Assembly (NCBI RefSeq): GCF_002775205.1
Contig: NC_036456.1
Coordinates: 5,533,463-5,597,462 of the forward strand
DNA: 64,000 nucleotides
Reading direction: 5' to 3'
Origin: Xiphophorus maculatus
Lineage: Eukaryota; Chordata; Actinopteri; Cyprinodontiformes; Poeciliidae
Under the pieces are notes generated by a model. It did not search any database. It was not told where the DNA came from and saw only the letters and a list, made by a program, of their open reading frames with translations. This document shows positions 11,259 through 22,290 of this stretch, one piece after another (the first letter of the stretch is position 1; every line of letters begins with the position of its first letter). A program made the position numbers and the translations under genes.

Positions 11259-12431
11259 TATGCAATTTCTGTTAAAGAACAACAAAGTACTTTATAGCCC
11301 CATTTGTCAGAAACCTTGTCATCTATTGCAAAATCTACCTGTAAGACTTCTAACCCAATCTTAAAAAGGAATAATCTATAAGTCAGAGCTTCTCAATATT
11401 TCACAAACGGTAATAAAAAGTTTTGCCTCACTCTTGCCTCTTATTACTGACATAATTTGTTCTTGCCTCACCTTCAGTTATGTTTTTGCACTGTTCTAAA
11501 CACCAATACCTAAGAAACTTATCTTAGTCCCCACAGACCTTATTCATATCAGACCGATTTCCAGCCTCCTATTTCTGTCCAAAAACTAGTGTTAGAGTTA
11601 CAGCTCACCAATCGCATAAGTACCTTAGTGTCAACAACTTGTATGAACAATTTTAGTCTGGTTTTTGGCCCTGTCGCAGCACAGTGGTCAAAATAACAAA
11701 TAATTTCCCGATGGCCTCAGATTTTGACTTGCTAACCTTGCTCACCTTCTTTGACCTAACATATTAACAGTGGGTTCTCTCATAATCTCCTCAAACCTAA
11801 TCAAAATACAACTGAAATGCTACTTATTGGCACAAAATCCACAACCTGCAAATCTGGCAACTTTTCTTTATCCATTGACAACTTCACTGTCCTCCCTTCA
11901 TAAGTCAAGTTTGGTATTGTTGACAGTAGTAAAGATGACTATTATCAAGTAAAACCATAGAACTAAAAAAACTGATGGTGGAAAAAAAATTAATTTGTTT
12001 GACCAAAGTCTACAACACTAGAGGGTTGAGTCATGCAGAGAGCTTCATATTCAAACACTGGAAGGAAAATCGGTTGAAATTGTGTAGAAGAGGCTAAATT
12101 AACTACGACTGTACTAGATTTGGGGATTTTAAATTTACACAAATTTTATAAAATGATTTAGAATGTAGTTGATAAAAGTCATGGTAATTAGAAACATTGC
12201 CTTACATAGTATTTTAGGGCCACTGTCATTGGTGAATATGAGCAGTGACAAATAAGTTGCATCTTTAAACAGCTTTTCTGAAAAATTGTAGGCTTGTATA
12301 GATTCAGACTAGGCACCACTAAGCACAGCAACAATGACAGAGCTAAAAGAGTGCCAAAAGTGACTTTGATGTTTGTAATCTAATCTGCTCAGAGATGGAG
12401 AGAAAAAAAAAATCAACTTTGGCACACCCAG

Positions 12432-12438
12432 TGAGTCA
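12432..12438 (+). promoter_or_regulatory. AP-1-type site TGAGTCA in the first intron of TRIM-B
   Basis: Perfect TGAGTCA in the block shared with TRIM-A (6111-6117). It is about 100 bases from the proposed first-exon donor in both genes. Confidence 0.3.
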
Positions 12439-12538
12439 TGCCCGCATGAATCTAGTAACAAATTATAGTGCTTTGTAACACAGTCGGTAATTACTTTAAA
12501 GCAACTAAAATATATCAATCAGTCGAGTAGTAACTCAC

Positions 12539-12660
12539 CCGGGTATCGCTTTTGCAATAAATTCCACACGTTTTAACAGTATCTTATGTGCAGTTTGTAA
12601 GTTTCAATTATAGAATACCTTCAGGGTTCACCTCTTCCAAGGAAACGGATCCGCAAGAAA
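12539..12660 (-). other. Putative untranslated first exon and promoter area of TRIM-B
   Basis: A donor GTGAGTTA on the minus strand ends a possible exon at 12539, matching the acceptor just before the TRIM-B start (exon edge 11268) across a 1.27-kb intron. The block aligns with the TRIM-A upstream region: shared TGAGTCA, then the donor, then a CCAAGGAA-containing block about 90-120 bases further upstream. The 5' limit is unknown. Confidence 0.4.
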
Positions 12661-13224
12661 CGAAGACGCAGATCCAGCTTCTGGCACTTAGTGGGCGTGG
12701 CCAGGTCACGTCATTTCTCTTAAACAAAACTTAAAGCAGTTTTTTTTTTCTTCTTCTTAAGTCCTGATATACAAATAAAAAATCTGATGATGTTCTGGAG
12801 AGCATTTATTGTTTTACATCTTTCTCTTACATCCTACAGATTTTGAAGTTACGACCAAACAAGTCAAGACAGAATTTTACTTTTCATGGCACGCATTCAA
12901 TAATCGAATTGAATCCAAATGAAAAAACGGCAAAGTTCACAAAATATAATCTCCAGATACCTGTTAGCTTACCACAAGGCATGGGATCATGTAAAAAATA
13001 AAATTCCATCATTGCATCATCTGGAACGTACATCTTATTTCCCGTTCATTAAACCAAACAAAAGGTTTGACTCCAATTTTTCCATGGTTTGTGCCAGACA
13101 TTAGTAACATCATTGCATCACCTCAGAACACGTAAATTTCACTTCACAAACTCCATCATGGTTTTTAATGGTTCTATTGAACCATTAATTCCCAATAAAC
13201 TCTATATTGATTGGGAATTCATCT

Positions 13225-13445
13225 CTTTCCATCCATTCATTTTTTTCCGCTTTATCCAGGGTTGGATCGCGGGGGTAGCAGCTTCAGAAGGGAGGCCCAG
13301 ACTTCCCTCTCCCCAGCCACTTCTTCCAGCTCCTCCGGGGGAATCCCAAGGCGTTCCCAGGCCAGCCGGGAAACATAGTCCCTCCAGCGTGTCCTGGGTC
13401 TTTCCCGGGGCCTCCTCCCATTGGGACTTGCCCGGAACACCTCAC
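13225..13445 (-). mobile_element. Non-LTR retrotransposon 3' ORF fragment
   Basis: The minus-strand reading contains RPRERPRTRWRDYVSRLAWE then REVWASLLKLLPPRSNPG, the familiar C-terminal end of a fish non-LTR reverse transcriptase polyprotein. The plus strand carries the usual CATCCATTCATTTTTTTCCG edge. Only the tail of the element remains. Confidence 0.6.
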
Positions 13446-14963
13446 TCTAAAGGAGAACCCAGACACCCTGCGGAGAAAACCCATTTCGGCCGCTTGTATC
13501 CATCTTGTATTTCTTTCCTGCTAAAGCGAATGTTTTTACCAGGAAATGGTAATTGTTAAACCCCAGAGCCAGCTCATCAAGCTGTGTCATGTAGTAACAG
13601 GCCTGCATTTCCCAGCAAACTTTTTGACTTGAGTGAGTAGGACACCAACAGGTGTAGAAACCCCCCCCCCCCCCGCCGCCTTCCACTTAAAGGGGGGTTT
13701 GGTTTAGCACTAGTTAAAAATAATGAGTTTCAGTCCAAAATTACATGATCATATCATTGATGCAGACCTGTTGGCTGTACACCCATAATACGAATCTCTA
13801 GTTCTCACGTCCAGAAGCTACTCTAATGGATTGGGCCATTAGGGAACCGTAACTCCTCATTCTGTTCACTAAACCAGAGAACATTTGAGTTTTATGACAT
13901 GAGGAATTATCCTGCTAGCCATCAAAAATGTTCATCTGGTACTAAGGGAACCAAAGTGTGCTGAGAAAACAGCCACCATACCATTAACTCCACCATCAGC
14001 AGTTTGAACGTTTCATAAAATGAATCCATGCATTCATGTCAACTGCTACCACTTGAAAGTCGCAGCTAAAATGAGGTCAATGGGAAACTCAACGTTCTTT
14101 TCTATTTCTTTCCCATTGTGGTTAGCCTGTGTGAATTACAGCCTCAGCTGTTTGTTCCTAGCTTACAGGAGCATCTTCAAGTGTAGTTTTCTGCTGCTGG
14201 GGCTGATCTGCCTTTAGGTTAATAAAAGCGGCTTTCTCCCAGCCGTAGTTGTAGCAAGTGCTTATTTAGACTATCGCTTTTCTATTAGCAGATGAAATCA
14301 AACCTCTGTCTTCAGACCATTGTTTCCAAACACTTCAAATAGTTCGAGTAACAGTCCTAGTATGTCAATAGTTTCTGAAATACTCCTACCAACCTGTCTG
14401 GCAACAACAACTGTGCCAAAGTTTGATTTGAATCCATTTTCTTCACCCTATGTAGATGTCCAAAATCCGTCTGATTGGCTGGTTTGACATGTTCTGTTAA
14501 ACTGAACAGGTATATCTAAAAAGGTGGCTGGTAGATATATTTTTAAAAATTGTATTTTTCTTAAGCAGTTTCTGAAAACAACGTAAAAACAATGTAGTGG
14601 CAAATGTGTGTATTCTTCAAACTTTGTACACAAGTATTTTGCACAGCATGTTAAACTCTTGCAGACAAACAAGCTTTTGATTATTTGACAAGCCTTTCAG
14701 AAAGTAACTTTTGCGTAATTTCCTTTGAGTGCTACAACTTGGGCCTGTGCGTACAAGCGACTTGTACCACACCATTCCTGTGCTCCCTTCAGTTGTAAGT
14801 CCATAGAACAATGGTAGGTTGGATCTAATCACTTCACACAACACAGCGGGCTGATTGGGGGACAGAAAAATGTCGCCTCTCGCCATAAACACGAGACACC
14901 CCAATTGTCCGTTTACGTCCAAACCTTTGTATTACACCCAGCTTTTGTACATGAAACTGCAGT

Positions 14964-14969
14964 TTTAAT
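14964..14969 (-). terminator. Candidate polyadenylation signal ATTAAA of TRIM-C
   Basis: Minus-strand ATTAAA about 76 nt past the stop codon. It is a common variant hexamer. No transcript evidence. Confidence 0.2.
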
Positions 14970-15044
14970 AAAATTAGGTGTGCGTCAGAAATCCAGTCTA
15001 TACCAGGATTCTCATTTACATAACGAAGTGTGTCCTGAGTTTTA

Positions 15045-18000
15045 CTAGATGAGGCTTTTCTCCTGCACTGGACAGATGGCCATTGTGTCAGAGGCTTTGT
15101 CGCAGCAGTACAGGTAAAAAAACGGCAGGATCCGCTCCGTGAAGGCATCCTCGAACGTGTAAATATGGATCCGAGCTCTCACGTCGTAAAAAGAGATTTG
15201 TCCTTCCTCATAGTCCACGTACACACCTACTCTCTTTGGCTTCTGGTCGAGTGAAAGCAGCAGTGGCGGCGACGTTGACACCCGATAGCCCTGGCCTTTC
15301 TTCATGGCCAGAGCCCAATAACCCTGGGCTGTGCTCACAGAGATCCTACCTTTTCTTTTGACTGAAGACTTGGCCACGCCTAGGTACCAGTCATCCTTGT
15401 CTCCCACCTGGACCTCCCAGTAGTGTCTGCCTGAAGTGAAGCCATCTTTTCCTAGTGCTATGACCACGGTGTCAAAGCGCTCAGGGTGGTCCGGGAGTTC
15501 CTGCCAGGCCCCCAGATGCCTCACCTGGTGCCTGTCCTGAGAGAGCTGGAGCCATGGATTGGCAGTGTCTGGGTCCAGCGTGACGTCCTCTGCAGGCACA
15601 AAACATAGGACTCAACTGCAGAACGATTTTCAACTACGCCGTGTTTGGGTTGTTATACATTTTAAAAAAAGTAAATTTCTGCCAAAAACATACAAATTTT
15701 GAGATTAATCACAGAAATGTTCTAGAAAAAACTCAGAAATTTCTGAGTTTAAAAAGTCAAAATTTTCAACCATTGTAACATTTCTAATTGAAAATGTTCA
15801 ACTTTTTAAGCTCAGAAATTTCCTTGAAGATAGAAAGTAAATGTCTGCCAAAAATATCTCAGAAATATTATAGTAAAAAAACCAACAAAAAAACAATGGC
15901 CCTAACACGTTGTAGTTCCAGACGCAAAACTACAAATATTAAACAGAAAAAAAAGAGTTATTAATTACCTGAATATTTCTGAATTTTCTTTATCTCTGTA
16001 AGAGTCAAAAAAATTTTTTTTGTTAGCTAAACACCATCTTTAGAACGTGTTTTTACTTTTCTTCTAAACTCGTTTAAAGGAAAATGTAAGAATTCCTACC
16101 ACTTGCGGACAGCTTGTCAATCATTTCACTTAATGTCGTCTCCAGTTTAGACACAGATCTCCTGATCATCCCAACGCATGTGTCTGTGGGAACACTGGTT
16201 TCAAACCAGTCTTTAACAGATGGGGTGGCGCTTAAGGCCGGAAAACTCTGCAGACAAATTACATCATAGATAATTAGCATTTCCAATATGAATTGATGTG
16301 CATTTAAGATATTTTAATACATTTTTCATTGTGTTTTTCACTCCATTTTTACAAAGTGCTACATAAATAAATTTGACATTGACAAAGCCCGTAAGTAATT
16401 TTAAATAATCAAGGCACACAAAGAACAAAGCGCAGCATTATGGACCACCATCATTTTTAATTAATCAAAACTGTGTGATTGTCAAAAGCTCTGCAATTTG
16501 TTTTCTATACGTTTATTTCAGTTCTACCTGAGGTCTTAAGGACAATCTTGAAACTTCTGTTGATATTTACAGTTATCAGGCTTAATTTATGAGAATAGAT
16601 GAGTGTCATCAGCAAAGTGTTGAAAGTATGTATGTTTCCTCCTAGCCCAAAAGGAAGATTGTATTGAGTAAATAGAATTGGACCAAATTTTGAGCCCTGA
16701 GGAACTCCATAACTCCCCCTAGCTACTACAGACAGGAGTGATTCACAAAGACATGAATTAACCAACGTCCTGGTCTTCACACCGTTTATAAATCATCATA
16801 AACAGTTTGGTTTGGTACCCCGCTGTGGAGCAGTGAACATCATGTATGATCCATCAGCTATGGCATAAAACAGACATTGTCCGAGGCAATAGCCATATAA
16901 TTTACCTGGTCAATGATGATTTGGTTTGTCCTGAATCTGAACTTAAACTGATCAAATCACTACACTCCCAGGTGGCTTAGAGTGGTTTTCTAACAGTTTT
17001 TTAAAGGAAAATGTTTGATTATGGCTAATCCCCCCCCTCAGAATGTTGTATTGTTTCCCACCAAATTGGAATTAATAAGAGGAATTGTTGATTTAGCTGT
17101 AATGGGCAGGAAGTACACAGCAAAACATCTGATTAACTTACTCGCCTTGCAGCCTACTGATTCTGACAGCTCACCTGCTCACCTTTCCTGTTCATTCAGA
17201 TTCCCAGTCAGTATGTCATTAGAGCTTATCTGATCTGTTGTGGCCGTGATATGATAAGACTGGAGAGGAGAGCATATCTGACGCACGCCACCGCGAGTTA
17301 CATCACAGATTCTATTGCGGCTTGATTTGTTTTGACCGTAAAAGGCCAGGCCTTTTCCTCTTATTTTTCCTCTTTAGCTATAATGAATGTGACAGCATTG
17401 ACCTTTACAAGACAATCACAATAACAACAGAAGGAATGGCAAAAAACAAAATTGCATTTCAGTAAACTGTTCCTTGCCTTCAGGAAGTGAATGTGGTCAG
17501 TTCTGTTCACATTTTCCAAAGCCGTGTGCCGCGTCTTGAGCTCCGAGATTTCCTGCTCCAGCTCGGTGATGAGACCCTCGGCCCGCCCCTCCGTCTGCCT
17601 CTGCTTCTCCTCGATGACCAGAACCAGCTCGGCCTGAGCCTTCTGGATGGAGCGCACCAGCTCCGAGAAGACCTGCATGCTCTCCTCAATTTCTCTCTGA
17701 GCGCTGACCTAAAAGTGCAAATCAAACACAAACAATGAAAGAGTGTTGTGTGCATATTTGTAAAAACACACCATCAACTATCAAATCATTGAAACAATAT
17801 AGATTGACACTAAGTACAATAGCCAGTATGATGGCTATTGTGTCATACTGTCATACACCTCTTGATCTGCGGTTGAAGCTAACAAGAGTTCAGTTGAATG
17901 TCTGTTGCTGTGACTCGCCTTGTTGAGCTCCACAGAGTGCTTGATCTCCTCCACCTTCTTCACTCTGTCTTGGATCATCTGCTGGACGTCTATCTCTGTC

Positions 18001-19811
18001 TTTTTCAGCAGTGCCTGAATAACATAAGTTCCCACAAATGTAGATGGCAGATGTAGAATTAATACTATTACTAATACTTTACCTGTTTAAGTCCAGTCCT
18101 TGAGATGTACCACCCTACCACTTTTAGGTGCACCTTTTCTCTAACAAACCTGAGTCAATGGCTCTTTACCAGGCATCTGCAGATTTGAGTGAATGCCATT
18201 GAGGCAATTTAGCTATTTGATTGAGGTGTGTTGGAGCAGGGATGTATCTGAACGTTGCAGGGTGGTAGCTCTCAAGGACTGGATTTGACATCTCCAATGT
18301 GACCTACTAAATAGTTTGGTAGTGGCCCTATAATCCTTCCCAGAATGATAGATGGCAACATTTATCTCTGTATTGTCTCCAACTCCGGTCCCCTTAGCAC
18401 ACAGGAGAATTTTGATACAATAGAGTATAAATGATCATAAACAGTCTGGTTTTTTACCAGAGCGGTGGGCACCTAAAACAAAGGGCTAAAAGGTTCTTGG
18501 AAGTTAGGTTTTAGAAAAAAAGACAATACTCCAGAACTACGGTCAGAGTGAAAGACTAGTTAACATTTTGATGTGTAATGACGGCACCTGATGAAATGTA
18601 ATGTTTACTAGTTTTCTCAATTGAGTGTGTGTAAACTTGATTGAGGTATTGTAGCCTTGCAGTAAGATGATTGTAGGTTTTAACCCCAGCCTATGGGGTT
18701 TTTAGGCTTTTTCTCCCCATGCATGAGTAGGTTCTTTCGGCTTTCTACCACAGTCTAAAAACATAATCGTTAGCTATGAGTGTGTATGCGTGTGTGTTTG
18801 CATAGTTGTTGCCTCTGTGTCTTTGTGTAGGCTTGTGATCGACTGATAAGCAGGTACAGACTATTAATGCAGAGACATTTTTGGGTGTCAGTCGGTGTTT
18901 CTCACCTTCTTCTCAGTCCATTCTCTCTCCACAGGGACGGTGTAATGTGCCCTGTGGTCTGTCTCTGTGCAGAGGACACACACACAGGTCTGGTCTTTCT
19001 TGCAGAAGAGCTCCAGCAGCCGCTCGTGCTTGGGACACATCCTGTCCTCCATGTTGGCCACCGGTTCCATCAGCTTGTGCTTGGTGAACCTGGTGGAGTG
19101 AGACTTGAGGTGCTCGTCGCAGTAAGAGGTCAGGCACACGAGGCAGGATTTGACGGCTTTGGGGCGGCCCTCGCCCAAGCAAACATCGCAGAGGACTTCC
19201 TCCCACAGTAGAGGAGGGGTCAGGGATATTGGGGAAGTTTGAGGAAGTGCAGGGGAAGTTGGTTCAGGTGAAGGTGGAGGTGATGTTTCTCGTGGCAGAG
19301 CTTGAGCTGAGTCTTGAGGTGATGGTGGAGGAGAGGTTTTAGATGGCAAAACTGGAGGGATTAATGGCGGTAGCTCCTCCCCTTGACTCTCCTTCACTTC
19401 CTGCTTCTTTTTCTTCTCTTCTTGCTTTTGTTTCAGCTCCTCCATAAGGTTCTGCATCTGACCTTTCTCCAGAAGCCTCTCCTCGTCCTCTTTCATCTTT
19501 CTCTCCATTGTCCACTTCTTGGTCTTACCTGTGCTTTCTTCCCCACTTCCCTTCACTTCAGTGCTCTTGACTCTTATCTGCTTGAACTGCTCTGCAATCT
19601 CCCTCAGCACCGTGTTCACGCTGATGTCGGGCCTTTTGTGGAAGGACTTCTTGCACATGGGACACTGATACAGAGGGCTGGTTTTCCAGTATCCCAGGAT
19701 ACAGGCCTGGCAGAAGTTGTGCCCGCAGGGGATGGACACAGGGTTGGTGAAGACGTCCAGACAGATGGAGCAGTGAACCTGCTCTTCAGACAGGTTCCCA
19801 GTGGCAGCCAT
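15045..19811 (-). CDS. TRIM-C: bloodthirsty-like TRIM E3 ligase with long RING-B-box linker, complete
   Basis: Coding exons 18906-19811, 17919-18014, 17478-17708, 16100-16247, 15969-15995 and 15045-15589 join in frame (1953 nt, 650 aa, stop TAG). RING: C14, C17, C29, H31, C34, C37, C50, C53, in a context (SIPCGHNFCQAC) typical of fish bloodthirsty/TRIM39-like proteins. A linker of about 110 extra residues follows: first lysine/glutamate-rich and helical, then proline-rich with two TSPPPSP motifs. Next come the B-box pair, a coiled coil at 303-411 and a B30.2 domain from about 470 with LDP, WEVQVG and VDYEEGQISFYD. The 545-nt B30.2 exon is the usual size. The third exon is 231 nt, one codon shorter than in the other genes. 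Introns after exons 2 and 3 appear to start with GC. The ATG at 19811 follows an acceptor by two bases. Confidence 0.88.
15700..15860. repeat. AGAAATTTCTGAG-type decayed repeat in TRIM-C intron
   Basis: Several related words (CTCAGAAATTTC, GTCAAAATTTTC, CTTTTTAAGCTCAGAAATTTC) in both orientations, including the perfect 16-base palindrome CTCAGAAATTTCTGAG. Confidence 0.4.
16505..16790 (-). mobile_element. Decayed non-LTR reverse transcriptase fragment (TRIM-C intron)
   Basis: The minus-strand frame reads SYGVPQGSKFGPILFTQYNL, close to the reverse transcriptase motif GVPQGS-LGP-LF. About 12 residues on, a degraded version of the catalytic ADDT-LY region is seen, with the key aspartates lost. 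It is a dead fragment in the intron between the 231- and 148-nt exons of TRIM-C. Confidence 0.6.
18083..18295. mobile_element. hAT-like miniature element, diverged copy (TRIM-C intron)
   Basis: Inverted ends GTCCAGTCCTTGAG and CTCAAGGACTGGAT, about 200 bp apart, match the ends of the element at 46327-46552. The inner word GATGTATCTGAACGTTGCAGG also matches. Confidence 0.55.
18660..18860 (-). repeat. Common fish interspersed repeat, copy 2 (reverse, TRIM-C intron)
   Basis: Reverse-complement match to the 42305-42665 repeat: CCCCATGCATG, CACAGTC, TCTGTGTCTTTGTGT. Diverged and partial. Confidence 0.5.
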
Positions 19812-19813
19812 TC

Positions 19814-22187
19814 CTACACGGCGGAGAGGCAGGGTCATTTTCAGCGAAAGCAACCAGCCTTTGAATTGGGCACCAGACCTGCTGTGATATTGAGGTTTCT
19901 AGAGTTAGATGGCTTTTAATTTCTTCGGGGTCATATGCATGCACAGTAATGGAACAAAATGTCAACTTCTTAAAATTCTGAAGACAGATTATATAGTTTT
20001 ACTGATTTCCTCTTAATTTGAGGTTGTTGTTTTTTTTTTACTTTGAATTTTTTCACCTGATTTTGATGATCGCTCCTCTAAATGTCAATACAACCAAATA
20101 AATAAAAAAGAAAAAGAAAAAGTACATTAAACTACACAAACAAGACATGGAAAATGAGTGCTCTGGAGTCGTTATGTTAGTTAAACATTTTGCTATTTTA
20201 CAACTAAACTAAACTGATACAAATAAAATGCACAGTTGTATCAAATTTACTGGACAAAAAACCCAACAAATTGGAACAAAAATCTGAAAATTAGTTGTAC
20301 TACATGAAATTTAATTTTTATTCATTAATGCATTTGTCAGTTTCAAGTTATTTCACTAACCATTGAGGGTTTTCCCTCATCAGTGGGAGGTACCGATAAT
20401 TTTGTCCATGTGTAATTTGGAACCCCTATTTTTGTGTCCGTATGTTTCTGTAACGCCTGGGACCAGAACCACCAGGCACCGGAACAGCTTCTTCCCCACA
20501 GCTGTCACGCTTTTGAACGCCTCCTGACATAAAACATAAACTGTAAGGACTGTACTCCCCTATCCTCTCATACAACAATAACACATGGACTATCCTCCCA
20601 CACACACATCACGGACTGTTTTCTTCACACACACATACAACCTGTAAATTTTATCTGCCATTATTTATCTTGTATTATATTATATACATATATAATCCAT
20701 TCCCTAACATTCTTGTATATTCTGCATAATCTGTATAATCTGTGCATATAGCTCCCATATTTATATTTATACACAATATCTACAGTATATCTCTTTGCTA
20801 CAACCCCTTATAGTCCATACATACATAGTCTTGTACATCTGTAAATAAATATTTATATCTCGTAGAGCACTTCTGGATAGATGCAAACTACATCTCGTTG
20901 CACTACAGTGCAATGACAATAAAGTTGAATTCTATTCTATTCTATGTTGTTTAGTCCTTTCCCACTTCCATTTCATGCCTGTGAAAGTTTATTTCCTTTG
21001 ATAAAAAATTAACAATTTGTAAATGTAGACTTCCTATTTTCAAGATATTGGGTTTGACACCGTATGAAATGTCAAACCAAACTAATGCAGTTACATAACC
21101 CCATTTTCTTGAAGCAGATTATCATCTTTTTTTTAAATGATCAACTTCCAAAACAGCCACAATATCCATTTAAGAACGAAAACAAGGTTGGTACGAAATG
21201 TCCCGTGGTAGACGGCTCATACCTGAAAAAGTCAAGAAGATAAAAAGAGTGGAAGAGTATGAAATGGCAAAATTACCAGAACTTTGTAAAGCTCTAACTT
21301 GAAAAATGGAAATATTAGTCTTTTTTAAATGACGGAGAAAAACAGCAAAATCTGCAACTGAAAACAACCAAACATGTTAAAACACAAAGTGTGTTTGGAA
21401 GTTGCTAAAACAATTTTGACTCCGAAAGAAACTTAAAAGAAGTATGTGTCTTTTGTTTAAATTTTGGTAAGCCGATCCAGTTAGCCTTTTTTCAACCGAT
21501 AAATTTCACAGTCATTTTGAAGGAGAGAAGAAAATTTATAAAAGTGAGGATTGCTTGTGTTTAGCAATATAAAACTCCATCCTCCTCAGTTGGACAATAG
21601 TTTCTGTAACGTATATCTCATATGCTTTAAATGTAATGATTTATCGTTATCCATGCAGACTAAAAACTCCTGTGCTCTTTGCAAGTTTTCTTTGCAGTGA
21701 TAGTTTTGTACTTTCTTTTTTATTTCCGGTTTTACTGAATTTGAACTGTGACGCACCATCCTTTGAGGTCTGGTAAACTGTCCTACTTATGCCAGAGAGA
21801 CCTGAATAAGTGTGTTTGCCTTTCAGATGCTAATGACTCCTGGCTAAAGGCCTCGACATTCATGACAGGACAGACATTTTTCTAAAAATATTCTCTCGGC
21901 ATATGAACTTGGCTGGCATGACCTACATTCTACATCTGTGTTAATTTTGTAATTACCCACCGTTTTTCTGCGGTCAGATCACTTTCATGGATTTTATGAG
22001 TCAGCAGTAAAACGGATTAAAAGTCAAACCGAAAGTAATTTTGTCATGTCACAGCTTTTCAGACACCACTCACTAGTTTGCTAAAATAACTTAATCCAAC
22101 AACTTCCCTCTGAAAAACAGGCGCTAAATATGTTTAATTTCAGAAAATCAGAAAACTAAACACTGAATCTGTACCACAGACACTTAC
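19814..22187. other. Proposed first intron of TRIM-C with retrotransposon tail
   Basis: No gene is supported. It contains the 3' end of a non-LTR retrotransposon (20455-20945); the rest is AT-rich unassigned sequence. Confidence 0.4.
20455..20945 (+). mobile_element. 3' end of a non-LTR retrotransposon with TTCTA tail
   Basis: Begins with a decayed coding tail (GACCAGAACCACCAGGCACC, matching the RTRNHR-FRNSFFP type of C-terminus), continues through an AT-rich 3' UTR, and ends GTGCAATGACAATAAAG followed by repeated TTCTA. That terminal layout is typical of fish L2/Rex1/CR1-class LINEs. The exact family is not assigned. Confidence 0.6.
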
Positions 22188-22290
22188 CAAGGAGCAGCTG
22201 CCTTAAGACTCCGCTGTTCGCTGATATCTGAGACCAGCTTTGACCACTGCCACCTCCAGCTCCCCCAGCACTGACCCGCGACACAGACCC
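22188..22290 (-). other. Possible untranslated first exon of TRIM-C
   Basis: A strong minus-strand donor (CCTTG then GTAAGTG) ends a possible exon at 22188, 2.37 kb before the acceptor at the TRIM-C start exon. The block is more GC-rich than its surroundings. The spacing resembles the 2.3-kb first intron of TRIM-D. No other support. Confidence 0.3.

Larger units (their letters stand above)
12661..15044. other. Interval between TRIM-B promoter and TRIM-C 3' end
   Basis: No intact gene. It holds a block shared with the TRIM-A upstream region (13545-13665), a C run at about 13661-13674, a retrotransposon fragment (13225-13445) and the 3' UTR of TRIM-C. The many small reading frames lack domain signals. 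Confidence 0.45.
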
